A stretch of DNA of 64,000 nt from RGZA01 sp964568585 (GCA_964568585.1 CAZMQI010000006.1:1-64000), one strand, 5' to 3'. Shown: positions 17,495-25,380, numbered from the stretch's first letter. Notes: generated from the sequence alone by a model not told the origin. Made by a program: numbers and translations.

Positions 17495-17576
17495 TGTGGA
17501 TAGAAGTTGCGATCTATTTTTCCAGACAATTTTTGCGTGATGCAGTGCAATGGTAATGCATAAAAAATTACCCACA
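17495..17576. promoter_or_regulatory. Pair of DnaA-box-like sequences upstream of gcrA
   Basis: TGTGGATAG at 17495-17503 and TTACCCACA at 17568-17576 each differ by one base from the DnaA box (TGTGGATAA / TTATCCACA), in opposite orientations, 64 bases apart. In Caulobacter, DnaA activates gcrA transcription, so such sites have a plausible role here. Binding is inferred, not shown. Confidence 0.4.
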
Positions 17577-17656
17577 GGAAATTTGTTTTTTTCATGTTTC
17601 CCACCTTGCCAAACGACTCGTGCATGGCGCACATATAGACAGGTCACATCAGTGTA

Positions 17657-17674
17657 ACCACTAAATCTAGTGGT
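17657..17674. repeat. Short perfect palindrome upstream of gcrA
   Basis: ACCACTA and TAGTGGT (7-base arms) around AATC form a perfect inverted repeat about 180 bases before gcrA. It is too short and lacks a T-tract, so it is more like an operator than a terminator. The binding protein is unknown. Confidence 0.35.
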
Positions 17675-17800
17675 CAAAGCAACAACGGTTACGGTTAGAT
17701 TTCTATGGTTTGCGCGCCAACACTAAGCATCAGTTTCAATGAAAAGCTTACGCGCAATGCTAACGATTTTTACGCCGCCCAGTTAACAAACAAGTTAAAA

Positions 17801-17830
17801 ACACAAAAAAACACAAAAAAACACAAAAAA
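17801..17830 (+). repeat. Three tandem 10-bp A-tract repeats before gcrA
   Basis: The unit ACACAAAAAA occurs three times without change, followed by a fourth degenerate unit that runs into the AGGGG/TAGGT ribosome-binding region. Ten-base spacing puts each A6 tract on the same face of the helix, the classic arrangement of intrinsically curved DNA. The tract lies 21 bases before the start codon, so it is likely in the untranslated leader or core promoter. Confidence 0.65.
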
Positions 17831-17850
17831 ACTAAAAGGGGTTAGGTAGC

Positions 17851-18504
17851 ATGGCGGAACAGAACAACACGTGGACACCTGCGCGCATTGGGGTCCTACA
17901 GGAATTATGGGGCAGCGGTCTATCTGCCAAGGAAATCGCCGCCCGTCTGGGTGGTGGCATCACCCGCAACGCTGTTATTGGCAAGGCTCACCGTCTTGGT
18001 CTGTCATCCCGTCCTTCACCAATTAAGCGCGTTGATGGCAAGCCAGCAGGTCATGCTGGCGGCGCTGTGATGAAAACCCGTTTATCCTCACCCAAAGCAA
18101 TGGGGCTTCGCCGCGATGTTATGGTAGGCACGGGTGCTTACCGTAATGCCGATGTCTCCCCGCGCAGCGATATGCGTGAAGGCAGCCGTAATGAAGACAG
18201 CGAAGCACGCCGCATGCGTTCTTCAGCGGATGTGGGCAATTATTCCCCCCGTTTGTTCAAAAATGCACAACCTGCTGTTCAGGCCCAAGCCCAACAATGC
18301 CGTTGGCCAGTGGGTGATCCACTCAAAGCCGGTTTCCATTTCTGTGACAGCATGTCCATTCCCGGTTTGCCATATTGTTATGATCACGCATGTATGGCGT
18401 ACCAAGGTTCGAAGAAGAAAGTTCCAGCTGCTCCGCGTGAAGACGCACCAGCAGCAGCGGCCGAAGGCGCAGAAGCCCAATTTGGCGCAGTCAATAACAG
18501 CTAA
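17851..18504 (+). CDS. gcrA: GcrA family cell-cycle regulator
   Basis: Alphaproteobacterial transcription factor that binds sigma-70 RNA polymerase and methylated GANTC promoters. The N-terminal helix-turn-helix has the signature TWTPARIGVLQELWGSGLSA, then AARLGGGITRNAVIGKAHRLGL (residues about 7-50). The C-terminal cysteine-rich segment QCRWPVGDPLKAGFHFC...PYCYDHACMAY is the conserved polymerase-binding part. The linker is long and low-complexity, as usual. At 217 residues it is slightly longer than the Caulobacter protein. Upstream phased A-tracts and DnaA-like boxes suggest cell-cycle control. A strong terminator follows. Confidence 0.93.
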   Translation: MAEQNNTWTPARIGVLQELWGSGLSAKEIAARLGGGITRNAVIGKAHRLGLSSRPSPIKRVDGKPAGHAGGAVMKTRLSSPKAMGLRRDVMVGTGAYRNADVSPRSDMREGSRNEDSEARRMRSSADVGNYSPRLFKNAQPAVQAQAQQCRWPVGDPLKAGFHFCDSMSIPGLPYCYDHACMAYQGSKKKVPAAPREDAPAAAAEGAEAQFGAVNNS

Positions 18505-18577
18505 TTTCTTTGCCCGAGCGGTTGTGCTATTTGGCGCAGAGCGAATGGCATATAAATTTTTGTTCCCCAAAAAGAAA

Positions 18578-18606
18578 AGGCGCATCGTTTGATGCGCCTT
18601 TTTTTA
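18578..18606 (+). terminator. Intrinsic terminator downstream of gcrA
   Basis: AGGCGCATC / GATGCGCCT stem with a GTTT loop followed by at least seven T residues on the plus strand. It is preceded by an A-rich stretch, so it could also stop transcripts of the convergent icd gene. Confidence 0.9.
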
Positions 18607-18639
18607 TGTCGTAACGCGTAGACTTTAAATCATCTTCGC

Positions 18640-19851
18640 CTATATCATTTTCACCAAACGATTGCTGATTTCCTGCATGTAATCTTTGGTCTTAAGCCAT
18701 TTTTGGTTTGGTCCGACCAGAATGGCCAAGTCTTTGGTCATATGGCCAGCTTCAATAGTATCAATACATGCTTTTTCCAACGCTTCACCGAATTTGGTCA
18801 CCGCCGGGGTGTTATCGGTCTTGCCGCGGTTAATCAGCGCTTGCGTCCATGCAAAGATGGAAGCAGTGGGGTTGGTCGATGTTTCTTCGCCTTTTTGGTA
18901 TTGACGGTAATGGTCGGTCACGGTGCCGTGCGCGGCTTCGGTCAACACTGTCTTGCCATCTGGTGCAAGCAATACGGATGTCATCAGGCCAAGGGAACCA
19001 TAACCCTGTGCCACCATGTCGGACTGAACGTCGCCATCGTAATTCTTACATGCCCAAAGGAAGCTGGTGCTGGTGCTGATGGCTTTTGCCACCATGCTGT
19101 CGATGAGCAAATGGCGATAGGAGATACCAGCAGCTTCGTAGGCTGCCTTATAATCCTTGTCATAGATTTCAGCGAAGATATCCATGAAGCGGCCATCATA
19201 GGCCTTCAAAATGGTGTTTTTGGTTGAAAGATATACTGGCACTTTGCGGTTCAAGCCGTAGCGGAACGTGCTGTGTGCGAAGTTGCGGATGGAATTGTCT
19301 TCGTTGAACATGCCAAGTGCAACGCCAGCGCCGGGGAATTCATGTACCTTGTGGGAGATGGGCGCGCTGCCATCTTTTGGTTGGAAGGTAATGGTGAGTG
19401 TGCCGGGGCCGGGAACCTTAAAATCGGTTGCCTTATAGACATCGCCAAAGCCGTGACGTGCAACGATGATGGGCTCTTTCCAACCCTGCACATAGCGCGG
19501 GATATTTTTAACTACGATGGGTTCGCGGAAAATGGTGCCGTCAAGAATGTTACGGATGGTACCGTTAGGAGATTTCCACATCTTTTTGAGGCTGAATTCT
19601 TTGACGCGGCCTTCATCAGGGGTGATGGTCGCGCACTTCACGCCGATGCTGTATTGTTTGATAGCTTCTGCGGCATCCAGAGTTATCTTATCGTCGGTTG
19701 CATCACGCTTTTGCATGGCAAGATCGAAGTATTTGATATCAATATCAAGATGCGGAAGCAGGAGCATCTCCTTAATCCAGCCCCACATGATGCGTGCCAT
19801 TTCATCGCCATCGAGTTCGACAATGGGATTTGCAACTTTGATTTTAGCCAT
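18640..19851 (-). CDS. icd: NADP-dependent isocitrate dehydrogenase
   Basis: Oxidative decarboxylation of isocitrate to 2-oxoglutarate in the TCA cycle. This is the homodimeric eukaryote-like type common in Alphaproteobacteria, with MAKIKVANPIVELDGDEMAR at the start and the substrate-binding region SPNGTIRNILDGTIFREPI. Later blocks include YDGRFMDIFAEIYDKDY and TVLTEAAHGTVTDHYRQYQKG, with the NADP site. An upstream in-frame start 16 codons earlier exists, but AAGGAA lies just before the ATG at 19851 and family alignment begins there. 403 residues. Confidence 0.96.
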   Translation of the reverse strand: MAKIKVANPIVELDGDEMARIMWGWIKEMLLLPHLDIDIKYFDLAMQKRDATDDKITLDAAEAIKQYSIGVKCATITPDEGRVKEFSLKKMWKSPNGTIRNILDGTIFREPIVVKNIPRYVQGWKEPIIVARHGFGDVYKATDFKVPGPGTLTITFQPKDGSAPISHKVHEFPGAGVALGMFNEDNSIRNFAHSTFRYGLNRKVPVYLSTKNTILKAYDGRFMDIFAEIYDKDYKAAYEAAGISYRHLLIDSMVAKAISTSTSFLWACKNYDGDVQSDMVAQGYGSLGLMTSVLLAPDGKTVLTEAAHGTVTDHYRQYQKGEETSTNPTASIFAWTQALINRGKTDNTPAVTKFGEALEKACIDTIEAGHMTKDLAILVGPNQKWLKTKDYMQEISNRLVKMI

Positions 19852-19972
19852 GGGGTGTTTTCCTTGATGATTGAAGGCAAAGAGGTAGGACGTGGCCAAA
19901 ACGTTAGCCCTCGAACTCTTACTAAATCTTTAAATGCCTTAAAAATCAGGAGATTGGGTAAATCCAGCCAGA

Positions 19973-20569
19973 TTAATCCAGTATGTCGATTTTGGAAGCT
20001 TCGCGGCCTTTTTGTGAGGTTGTGACCATCATGCGGATTTTGCGACCCGGCTCGATATCGTTAAGACCAGCACGCTCCAGAACGGAGCGGTGAACGAATA
20101 CATCCTTGCTGCCATCTTCCGGCATTGCAAAACCGAAACCCTTATCGGTTTTGTACCATTTGATAGTACCTGTCACTTCGACTTCAGGCCCGATTTGCTG
20201 GCGGGGTTGCCCACCACCAGAAAAGCCACCCGAAGAAAAATCGCTGCGGCCTTGTTCGCCGCGGCTATCGCGGGCATCAAAATCGTTACGCTCACGTCGT
20301 TGTCCGCTGTTTGCGGATGGTTGCTGCGCGTTAGGATCAATTCCCATGACTTCCAGAATATGGGTAACTTGCATGCCGCGCTCGGATGGTACGACCATGC
20401 AACGAAGGCGCGTATTTTCTGCGAGCCCTTGCAGGCCTGCGCGTGTTACAACGGAGATGTGAAGAAACGCATCAGAAGAGTTGTTGTTGATGGCAACAAA
20501 ACCAAACCCTTTGCTTCCATTGAACCATTTTACGATGCCATCAGCCTGAACGCCTTCACCGGCGGGCAT
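19973..20569 (-). CDS. Two-domain cold-shock protein
   Basis: RNA/ssDNA-binding protein with two cold-shock domains, a form common in Alphaproteobacteria. Domain 1 (about residues 8-75) has GIVKWFNGSKGFGFVAIN and DAFLHISVV. Domain 2 (about 130-197) has VTGTIKWYKTDKGFGFAMPE and DVFVHRSVL. They are joined by a Gln/Gly/Arg-rich linker. The start is uncertain: I use the ATG at 20569. A TTG nine codons earlier (20596) has a better AGGGG site, and the frame stays open to 20752, adding two hydrophobic stretches but with a TTG start and no ribosome-binding site. Confidence 0.85.
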   Translation of the reverse strand: MPAGEGVQADGIVKWFNGSKGFGFVAINNNSSDAFLHISVVTRAGLQGLAENTRLRCMVVPSERGMQVTHILEVMGIDPNAQQPSANSGQRRERNDFDARDSRGEQGRSDFSSGGFSGGGQPRQQIGPEVEVTGTIKWYKTDKGFGFAMPEDGSKDVFVHRSVLERAGLNDIEPGRKIRMMVTTSQKGREASKIDILD

Positions 20570-20880
20570 GGCAGAACCAAGATCATAACGAGACAAACGA
20601 CGCACCCCTGTAGAAACTACGCACCAAGTAAAATACCCACCAATAAATATTATGGCACATAACATAATAGTATGGATGGGCAAAACGAGACCATACACAA
20701 TATACCAAAACAGAAGATTAACGTGCAACGCCCCAACGACAATAAAACGCAATTAATCAAAGGGGTTATTACTGGCAAAGGGGAACCAGTTACCACCGCT
20801 AATACTTTGTTTTGTTTAGTTTTTGTTAGTTAATAAGCTGGTAAAATGAACTTCGTCTCTGAAATGAGCCATACGTCACT

Positions 20881-21912
20881 ATGATACGCATCATTCTAAC
20901 TCTTTGCTTAGCGGTTGTTGTACAGGCATCCCCCTGTTTTGCCGAGGACACCGCGCATGAACAAGTGGACGGGCAATCCGCAAGTCAATCAGCTGTGCAA
21001 GTCCCACCTGCATTACTCGCGCAAAATCCCACTGCTTGGCAAAATATCAAAGATTTCGATGACACGGCTTTGTTTGCAGTTGCTGGCCCTCCAACGCAAG
21101 AAGATGCCGAACGCGCGCGTGCCGATACCCAATTATACGAAGACATGGTCAATCACTTTGATGATCTGGAAGATGAAGATGATGAATATCTATTCGTTAT
21201 CGAAGCTTTGTTTGATCCTGAAGACTCATCGCGTCCTGCAAGCTTGCGAATGGATGATGACGTGGATGATAATATTAATGAAAACACCCCAACGCCAAAC
21301 CTAACCTCATCGATATACATCGATACAGTTCGACCGACATTCTTCCCTGGCTTTCAAATCAAGCCACGAGCGTTAGACCCCGATAAAAAAGATAATGCGG
21401 ATGCGCGTTCATTATTCGCTGATTTAAACAGGCCACGTGTCGATGATATTCTAAATGATGAAAAACCTATCATCCCTGACCAAGCACCGCCGCAAGCTGC
21501 CGTGCCGCTGCTTCCAGGAACTACAAAAGATGTGGCAGAAAAAGCCGGCAAGATAAATGCACCGCCAAAGCAACGCCCGCTATCGCCGGATGAAGAAACG
21601 CTCGGCGCATTAAAGGAAGCTGTAAAAGAGTTAGGCTTGGAGAACAAACTGAATCTCGGCAAAGGTGCTGGTGGTCATCAGGCTTTGGAAAGCAATGAAG
21701 TAGCACCTAAAGAAGCAGCAACCGCAGACGCCGCGCCCGATGTCGCTCAGCAGAAACGAACGCCACTTACGGCCAAACAACGCGCTTACCTGAAAAAGAA
21801 GGCGCGTAAAGCACCGCAGCCACGTCGCCGTGTGAAACCGGTTGAAGCCGCACCGGAAACACCACCGCCGCCGCCAAAAGAAAGTGGCGGTCTATTCGAC
21901 GATCTTTTCTAG
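20881..21912 (+). CDS. Secreted or periplasmic protein of unknown function
   Basis: I do not recognise this 343-residue protein. It begins with a clear Sec signal peptide (cleavage after ...PCFA, about residue 21). The mature part is very acidic to about residue 130 (runs such as DDLEDEDDEYLF and MDDDVDDNINE). A Pro/Ala-rich middle follows, then a basic tail (KARKAPQPRRRVKP) ending in PPPPP and GLFDDLF. It looks largely disordered. The 3' end overlaps the convergent TPR gene by 21 bases. No clear ribosome-binding site. Confidence 0.65.
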   Translation: MIRIILTLCLAVVVQASPCFAEDTAHEQVDGQSASQSAVQVPPALLAQNPTAWQNIKDFDDTALFAVAGPPTQEDAERARADTQLYEDMVNHFDDLEDEDDEYLFVIEALFDPEDSSRPASLRMDDDVDDNINENTPTPNLTSSIYIDTVRPTFFPGFQIKPRALDPDKKDNADARSLFADLNRPRVDDILNDEKPIIPDQAPPQAAVPLLPGTTKDVAEKAGKINAPPKQRPLSPDEETLGALKEAVKELGLENKLNLGKGAGGHQALESNEVAPKEAATADAAPDVAQQKRTPLTAKQRAYLKKKARKAPQPRRRVKPVEAAPETPPPPPKESGGLFDDLF

Positions 21913-23406
21913 AAGATTTTTAGTTGTTGCAATCACATCGCTCCACACGCCATCGTTCTGTTGACGGATGAGTGTTGCCGATGAATACCATGGTGATGTT
22001 TGCATGGATTGGGTGGCGTTGATATTTTCCCTGTCAAACCAATGCCACATTAATCCGCGGGAATGTGGAAGGAGCACGGTTGTTTTCACGCCGCATGCGC
22101 CCGCCATATGCGCGGTGGTGTTGCTCACGGTTATTACTTCATCTAATGCGGAAATTTGAGCAGCAAAGTCGTCCAGCGATACACGTTGATTGATACGGGT
22201 GTCGTCAATCAATCCCCAGTTGTTCTTCTTTGCAAGCGCCAGATCATCCGCGAGCTCGCCATATTGCAGGCTGATGAATAAATGCGGGGAGTTTTCCAAT
22301 AGCGGCGCCCAATCAGCGATTGAACTGCTTTTCGGGTCGCCTTGACGTAATGGCTTGCTCTTCCATGATATGCCGATGACGCGGCCAGTTTTGCCATGCT
22401 GTTTTTTTAAATCTGCGTAGCGTGTTTTAAGCTGCGCTACTTGCACAGCATCAGGAATGAAAAGGGTTTTCTGTTGTGGAAATGTTGCGAATGAATTGCG
22501 TAAATGCTTCCCCAATTGTCCGGCTGAGCATTGTGCAACAATAGAGGAGTGTGTGAGAGCGGAATCCGTTGGATCGCAGCGTGTGATGAAGGTGATACCC
22601 GGAAAACTGCGTTCGAACAACGCCTTCAACCGTTCATCACATTCGACAATCAATCCGCCACTACAGAACTTGTGCGCGTCATCTAGCATCGTTGAATATA
22701 AAATTTCTTCACCCGCGCCTTGTTCACCCCATACCAATAATTTTCCATGCGTGATTGGCTTGCCATCCCATAATGGCGCGGTGAAAGGTCTGCGTTTTAC
22801 GATGCCGCCAAAGCGAGCTTCGTAATGTTGCCAGCCTCCAGCTAAATCACCACTACGGAATTCCGTATATGCCAATTGTGTTGTGATATGTGCATTTGCT
22901 GGATCTGCCTTGAGTGCATTACGGTAATAACGCAACGCCTCTTCATAATTGGGAATATCCAGTTCTATTCCGCCAAGACTGGATAAGGCGATGCTATTTG
23001 TTGGCTCAAGGTCCAGTGCTTTTTTATAAAACACTTCCGCATCTTTGGGCTGGCCATTTGCCTTAAGTAAATGTGCATGGGTCAGCAACAGTTCAGCGGA
23101 GCATACAGGGGATTCCGCGAATTCTTTCGTTGCTTTCAAACCCAAGTCTGGTCTGTTGGTTTTATATGCGTGATTGGCATAGGCAATCACCATTGCAGGG
23201 TCATCTGCAAAGCCGGGCAACCCTTCATCAAGGATTTTCATGGCGGCATCAGGCATATTCAGCGCGTTCAGCACTGACGCCATTTCAATCAATATCGCCG
23301 CGCTAGCGTGTTTGATGCGCGCGCCATCAAGCATCACTAATGCTTCCTGCATCTTGCCACTTTGACAAAGGCTGCGCGCCTGATTGATGATGGTGTTATC
23401 GCTCAC
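21892..23406 (-). CDS. TPR protein with GT9-like glycosyltransferase C-terminal domain (copy 1)
   Basis: A 504-residue cytoplasmic protein starting at GTG. Residues about 1-190 form tetratricopeptide repeats (PDAAMKILDEGLPGF, PKDAEVFYKKALDLEPTNSI, YEEALRYYRNALKADPANAH). The C-terminal half resembles the heptosyltransferase (GT9/GT-B) fold: KLLVWGEQGAGEEILYSTML, IGISWKSKPLRQGD, and ALDEVITVSNTTAHMAGACG ending in a W-F-R-type segment. A second protein of the same layout lies at 27424-28977, beyond the flagellins. Such fusions often sit near flagellin genes, and a role in filament glycosylation is an inference. Confidence 0.8.
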   Translation of the reverse strand: MSDNTIINQARSLCQSGKMQEALVMLDGARIKHASAAILIEMASVLNALNMPDAAMKILDEGLPGFADDPAMVIAYANHAYKTNRPDLGLKATKEFAESPVCSAELLLTHAHLLKANGQPKDAEVFYKKALDLEPTNSIALSSLGGIELDIPNYEEALRYYRNALKADPANAHITTQLAYTEFRSGDLAGGWQHYEARFGGIVKRRPFTAPLWDGKPITHGKLLVWGEQGAGEEILYSTMLDDAHKFCSGGLIVECDERLKALFERSFPGITFITRCDPTDSALTHSSIVAQCSAGQLGKHLRNSFATFPQQKTLFIPDAVQVAQLKTRYADLKKQHGKTGRVIGISWKSKPLRQGDPKSSSIADWAPLLENSPHLFISLQYGELADDLALAKKNNWGLIDDTRINQRVSLDDFAAQISALDEVITVSNTTAHMAGACGVKTTVLLPHSRGLMWHWFDRENINATQSMQTSPWYSSATLIRQQNDGVWSDVIATTKNLLEKIVE

Positions 23407-23432
23407 GAAAGGCCTTGCGAAACTGTGGACAT

Positions 23433-23464
23433 AAAAAAAGCTTTCAGAATGTTTCCTGAAAGCT
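23433..23464 (-). terminator. Intrinsic terminator after the FlaG-like gene
   Basis: On the minus strand, AGCTTTCAG / CTGAAAGCT (9-base perfect arms, 8-base loop) is followed by seven or more T residues. It separates the FlaG-like gene at 23532-23888 from the TPR gene, making them separate transcription units. Confidence 0.88.
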
Positions 23465-23531
23465 GTCTAAATCTGTCCCATAATCTGTCACAACGGCGTT
23501 GTTCCGCCAAATACTTTAAGAGTCCTAATGA

Positions 23532-23888
23532 CTAGGAGTCATAAAGTTGTTCGGTTGCTTCTTTAATCTCCGCATCGCGGGCTGCTTCTTCCTTCTTATC
23601 AACTACGGGCTGATATTTTGAATGGCCATCGGCGCCAAGACCTACCCGAAGATAGGCAAGCACTGCACTTGAAGGGGTTTGTAATTGTACTGTACCCGAT
23701 TGGTTGAGGAATTCTGTGATAACCACACCAGCAAGGCGGTCATAGCGAAGGCGAGGGTTTAAAGGCTGCGCGGTGGCTACCTTTGCACTTACGCTTTCTG
23801 CTTGTGCCGCAACTACACCTACAGGAGAATCTGTAGCTGTGTTTGCCTTCACGTTAGCAATCGTTTTACTGGTAATTGCTTCAACCAT
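23532..23888 (-). CDS. FlaG-like flagellar protein (tentative)
   Basis: A 118-residue protein with a disordered Ala/Val/Thr-rich first half and a compact second half: RLRYDRLAGVVITEFLNQSG, then TVQLQTPSSAVLAYLRVGL. This follows the FlaG pattern (FxxDxxxGxxVVxVxDxxTGEVIRQIPxEexL), keeping G, the V/I pair, the SG/TG turn and Q-x-P. FlaG proteins affect filament length and often lie beside flagellin genes, as here (divergent from flagellin 1). Start chosen at 23888 because GGGGA precedes it by 7 bases; an ATG 7 codons earlier also exists. The identification is by pattern only. Confidence 0.6.
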   Translation of the reverse strand: MVEAITSKTIANVKANTATDSPVGVVAAQAESVSAKVATAQPLNPRLRYDRLAGVVITEFLNQSGTVQLQTPSSAVLAYLRVGLGADGHSKYQPVVDKKEEAARDAEIKEATEQLYDS

Positions 23889-24202
23889 TTTAAATTCCCC
23901 GCCTGACATCTTCTCTTTGAAGATTGTTCAGGCCATCGTTATTTTTGTACGGTTGGTGGTATGTGCATTGCACCAAATAATGGCCGCGCCGCGCGAAAAC
24001 CCATTCGTACATATATCAGTATGTTATCCTCACAAGATTAACAAAGTGTTACCAAGAGGCATATTTGTTCCGGACGGCATACGAATGCTGGGTTGGGCAG
24101 TTTCTGCATGGAAGTTTTTTCCTGCTAGGAAAATTTTGCCGAGGGGATGAATGCGTCCATGTTCGCAAATGATTGATTCAACTTACGTTTTTTTGTTGAA
24201 AC

Positions 24203-24219
24203 TTGGCACTCATTTAGCA
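24203..24219 (+). promoter_or_regulatory. Sigma-54 promoter element of flagellin 1
   Basis: TTGGCACTCATTTAGCA matches the -24/-12 consensus with a perfect -24 half (TTGGCAC) and one change in the -12 half (TAGCA for TTGCA). GG and GC are ten bases apart. The predicted start near 24230 gives a leader of about 78 bases that includes the mini-ORF and hairpin at 24261-24289. Confidence 0.75.
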
Positions 24220-24265
24220 TAGAGTGTATCACCTTCAATTGGGTAATCCAGTTGGAGGAGTGGAT

Positions 24266-24289
24266 ATGAAGGAGTCGTATCCAGACTGA
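24266..24289 (+). CDS. Possible 7-codon leader ORF before flagellin 1
   Basis: ATG at 24266 is preceded at 5 bases by GGAGGAG (24254-24260), a stronger ribosome-binding site than that of the flagellin itself. It encodes MKESYPD and stops with TGA at 24287-24289, four bases before the flagellin site AAAGGAG (24293-24299). TGGATA (24261-24266) can pair with TATCCA (24278-24283), placing the mini-ORF start in a stem. It may be a translational control element; expression is not shown. Confidence 0.4.
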   Translation: MKESYPD

Positions 24290-24307
24290 TCGAAAGGAGT
24301 TCTACTC

Positions 24308-25138
24308 ATGCCTATTTCAAGTGTATCGCTAACCGCAGGCGCACGCGCAAATTTGTTGTCATTGCAACAAACTGCAAGTCTATTAAACACAACTCAAAAT
24401 CGTCTATCAACCGGTAAGAGAGTTTCATCAGCTCTTGATGGCGCAACCGCTTACTTTGCTAGCGTTGGTTTCTTAAACCGCGCAAACGATTTATCCAACA
24501 TTAAAGATGGTCTATCCAACGCGTTGCAAACAGTTAAGTCTGCATCGGGCGCGATCGACAGCATCACCAAGATTGTTCAGCAAGCTCAAGGTCTCACGAC
24601 CTCTGCTCTGCAAACAACCGACAGTGATACGCGTTCGGGTCTTGCTGTACAGTTCAACGACTTGCTCGTTCAAGTTAACTCACTTGTAAACGACGCAACG
24701 TTCAACGGTACCAACCTCATCGGTCAGACATCAATCAGCTTGGTGGTTTACTTCAACGAAACCAACACCAGCAAGTTGACGATTACTAACACCAACTTGT
24801 CGATTAACACGGCCGGCGGTCTCAGCGTTGCTGTGGCTGCTGCGGGCTTCATATCCGACAGTAACATCAACACTGCGGTGTCTCAGTTGACCACCGCATT
24901 GACCAAGTTGCGTACGACGTCTTCAAGCTTTGGTAACAACACCACTGTTATTACCACACGCCAAGACTTCACCAGCAACTTGATCAACACCTTGCAGACT
25001 GCTTCAGATAACCTGACGCTGGCTGATACCAACGAAGAAGGCGCGAACTTGCAAGCCTTGCAAGCACGTAACTCCTTGGGTATTACGTCACTTGGTATCT
25101 CGGGTCAGCTCCAACAAGCAATTCTCAAATTGTTCTAA
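24308..25138 (+). CDS. Flagellin (copy 1)
   Basis: Filament structural protein, 276 residues, the short form with D0/D1 domains and a small Ser/Thr/Asn-rich middle (about residues 140-215) in place of D2/D3. The N-terminal coil has LLSLQQTASLLNTTQNRLST, GKRVSSALDGATAYFAS and LSNIKDGLSNALQTVKSASG. The C-terminal coil is ANLQALQARNSLGITSLGIS and QLQQAILKLF. The ribosome-binding site AAAGGAG lies 8 bases upstream. The gene is transcribed from a sigma-54 element and ends in two tandem terminators. The protein is identical to the one at 26527-27357. Confidence 0.96.
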   Translation: MPISSVSLTAGARANLLSLQQTASLLNTTQNRLSTGKRVSSALDGATAYFASVGFLNRANDLSNIKDGLSNALQTVKSASGAIDSITKIVQQAQGLTTSALQTTDSDTRSGLAVQFNDLLVQVNSLVNDATFNGTNLIGQTSISLVVYFNETNTSKLTITNTNLSINTAGGLSVAVAAAGFISDSNINTAVSQLTTALTKLRTTSSSFGNNTTVITTRQDFTSNLINTLQTASDNLTLADTNEEGANLQALQARNSLGITSLGISGQLQQAILKLF

Positions 25139-25161
25139 TAGTTGGATATATAATAAGATTA

Positions 25162-25189
25162 GGGGCGCTGGAAACAGCGCCCCTTTTTT
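25162..25189 (+). terminator. Intrinsic terminator of flagellin 1
   Basis: GGGGCGCTG / CAGCGCCCC stem with a GAAA tetraloop, followed by TTTTTT. A very strong GC-rich hairpin 24 bases after the flagellin stop codon. Confidence 0.95.
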
Positions 25190-25190
25190 G

Positions 25191-25215
25191 TTGGTCATTC
25201 TTTCTGACCAATTTT
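25191..25215 (+). terminator. Second, weaker tandem terminator after flagellin 1
   Basis: TTGGTCA / TGACCAA (7-base perfect arms, 7-base loop) followed by TTTT, starting immediately after the T-tract of the first terminator. Two stop signals in a row would insulate flbT-flaF from read-through of the highly expressed flagellin gene. Confidence 0.6.
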
Positions 25216-25380
25216 ATGCATTTATGGTTGCGGTCTGTTTATTTATTAATCACCATACTGATATATACTTATTACATCGGCTCCCTGCCTATGGGCGGAC
25301 GGTTACGGTTCTCTCGCGTCGCGGTTTGCGCGTGACAAGACCCCAAAAATAATCCACCATAATTGCGCTAAGCGAACAGT

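Larger units (their letters stand above)
17343..17850. other. 508-base intergenic region upstream of gcrA
   Basis: This is the longest gap in the window and holds no gene I can support. It is AT-rich and appears regulatory. It contains two DnaA-box-like 9-mers, a short perfect palindrome, a TTAA-N8-TTAA sequence at 17783-17798 (one base longer than the CtrA consensus spacing), three GANTC sites (17410, 17465, 17615; about two expected by chance), and 10-bp phased A-tracts just before the gcrA ribosome-binding site. No terminator hairpin for folK was evident. Confidence 0.6.
23910..24307. other. 398-base divergent region between FlaG-like gene and flagellin 1
   Basis: No gene is supported here beyond a 7-codon leader ORF. 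The region holds a near-CtrA sequence TTAA-CAAAGTG-TTACC at 24038-24053 (one mismatch in the second half), the flagellin sigma-54 element at 24203-24219, and a structured flagellin leader. The part from 23930 to 24030 shows nothing I recognise. Confidence 0.5.

Noticed and set aside
17410..17619. Three GANTC (CcrM methylation) sites upstream of gcrA
   Set aside because: About two are expected by chance in a region of this length, so three is not enrichment.
17783..17798. CtrA site before gcrA
   Set aside because: The spacing between the TTAA halves is 8, not 7. Kept only as a near match within the region description.
19273..20025. A 250-codon open frame on the plus strand opposite icd
   Set aside because: It is antisense to the well-supported isocitrate dehydrogenase, has no recognisable domain, and runs through the icd promoter region.
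20090..20662. A 190-codon open frame opposite the cold-shock gene
   Set aside because: Shadow of the two cold-shock domains on the other strand; no start signal or domain.
23430..23530. Operon linking the FlaG-like gene to the TPR/GT9 gene
   Set aside because: A strong intrinsic terminator at 23433-23464 separates them on that strand.
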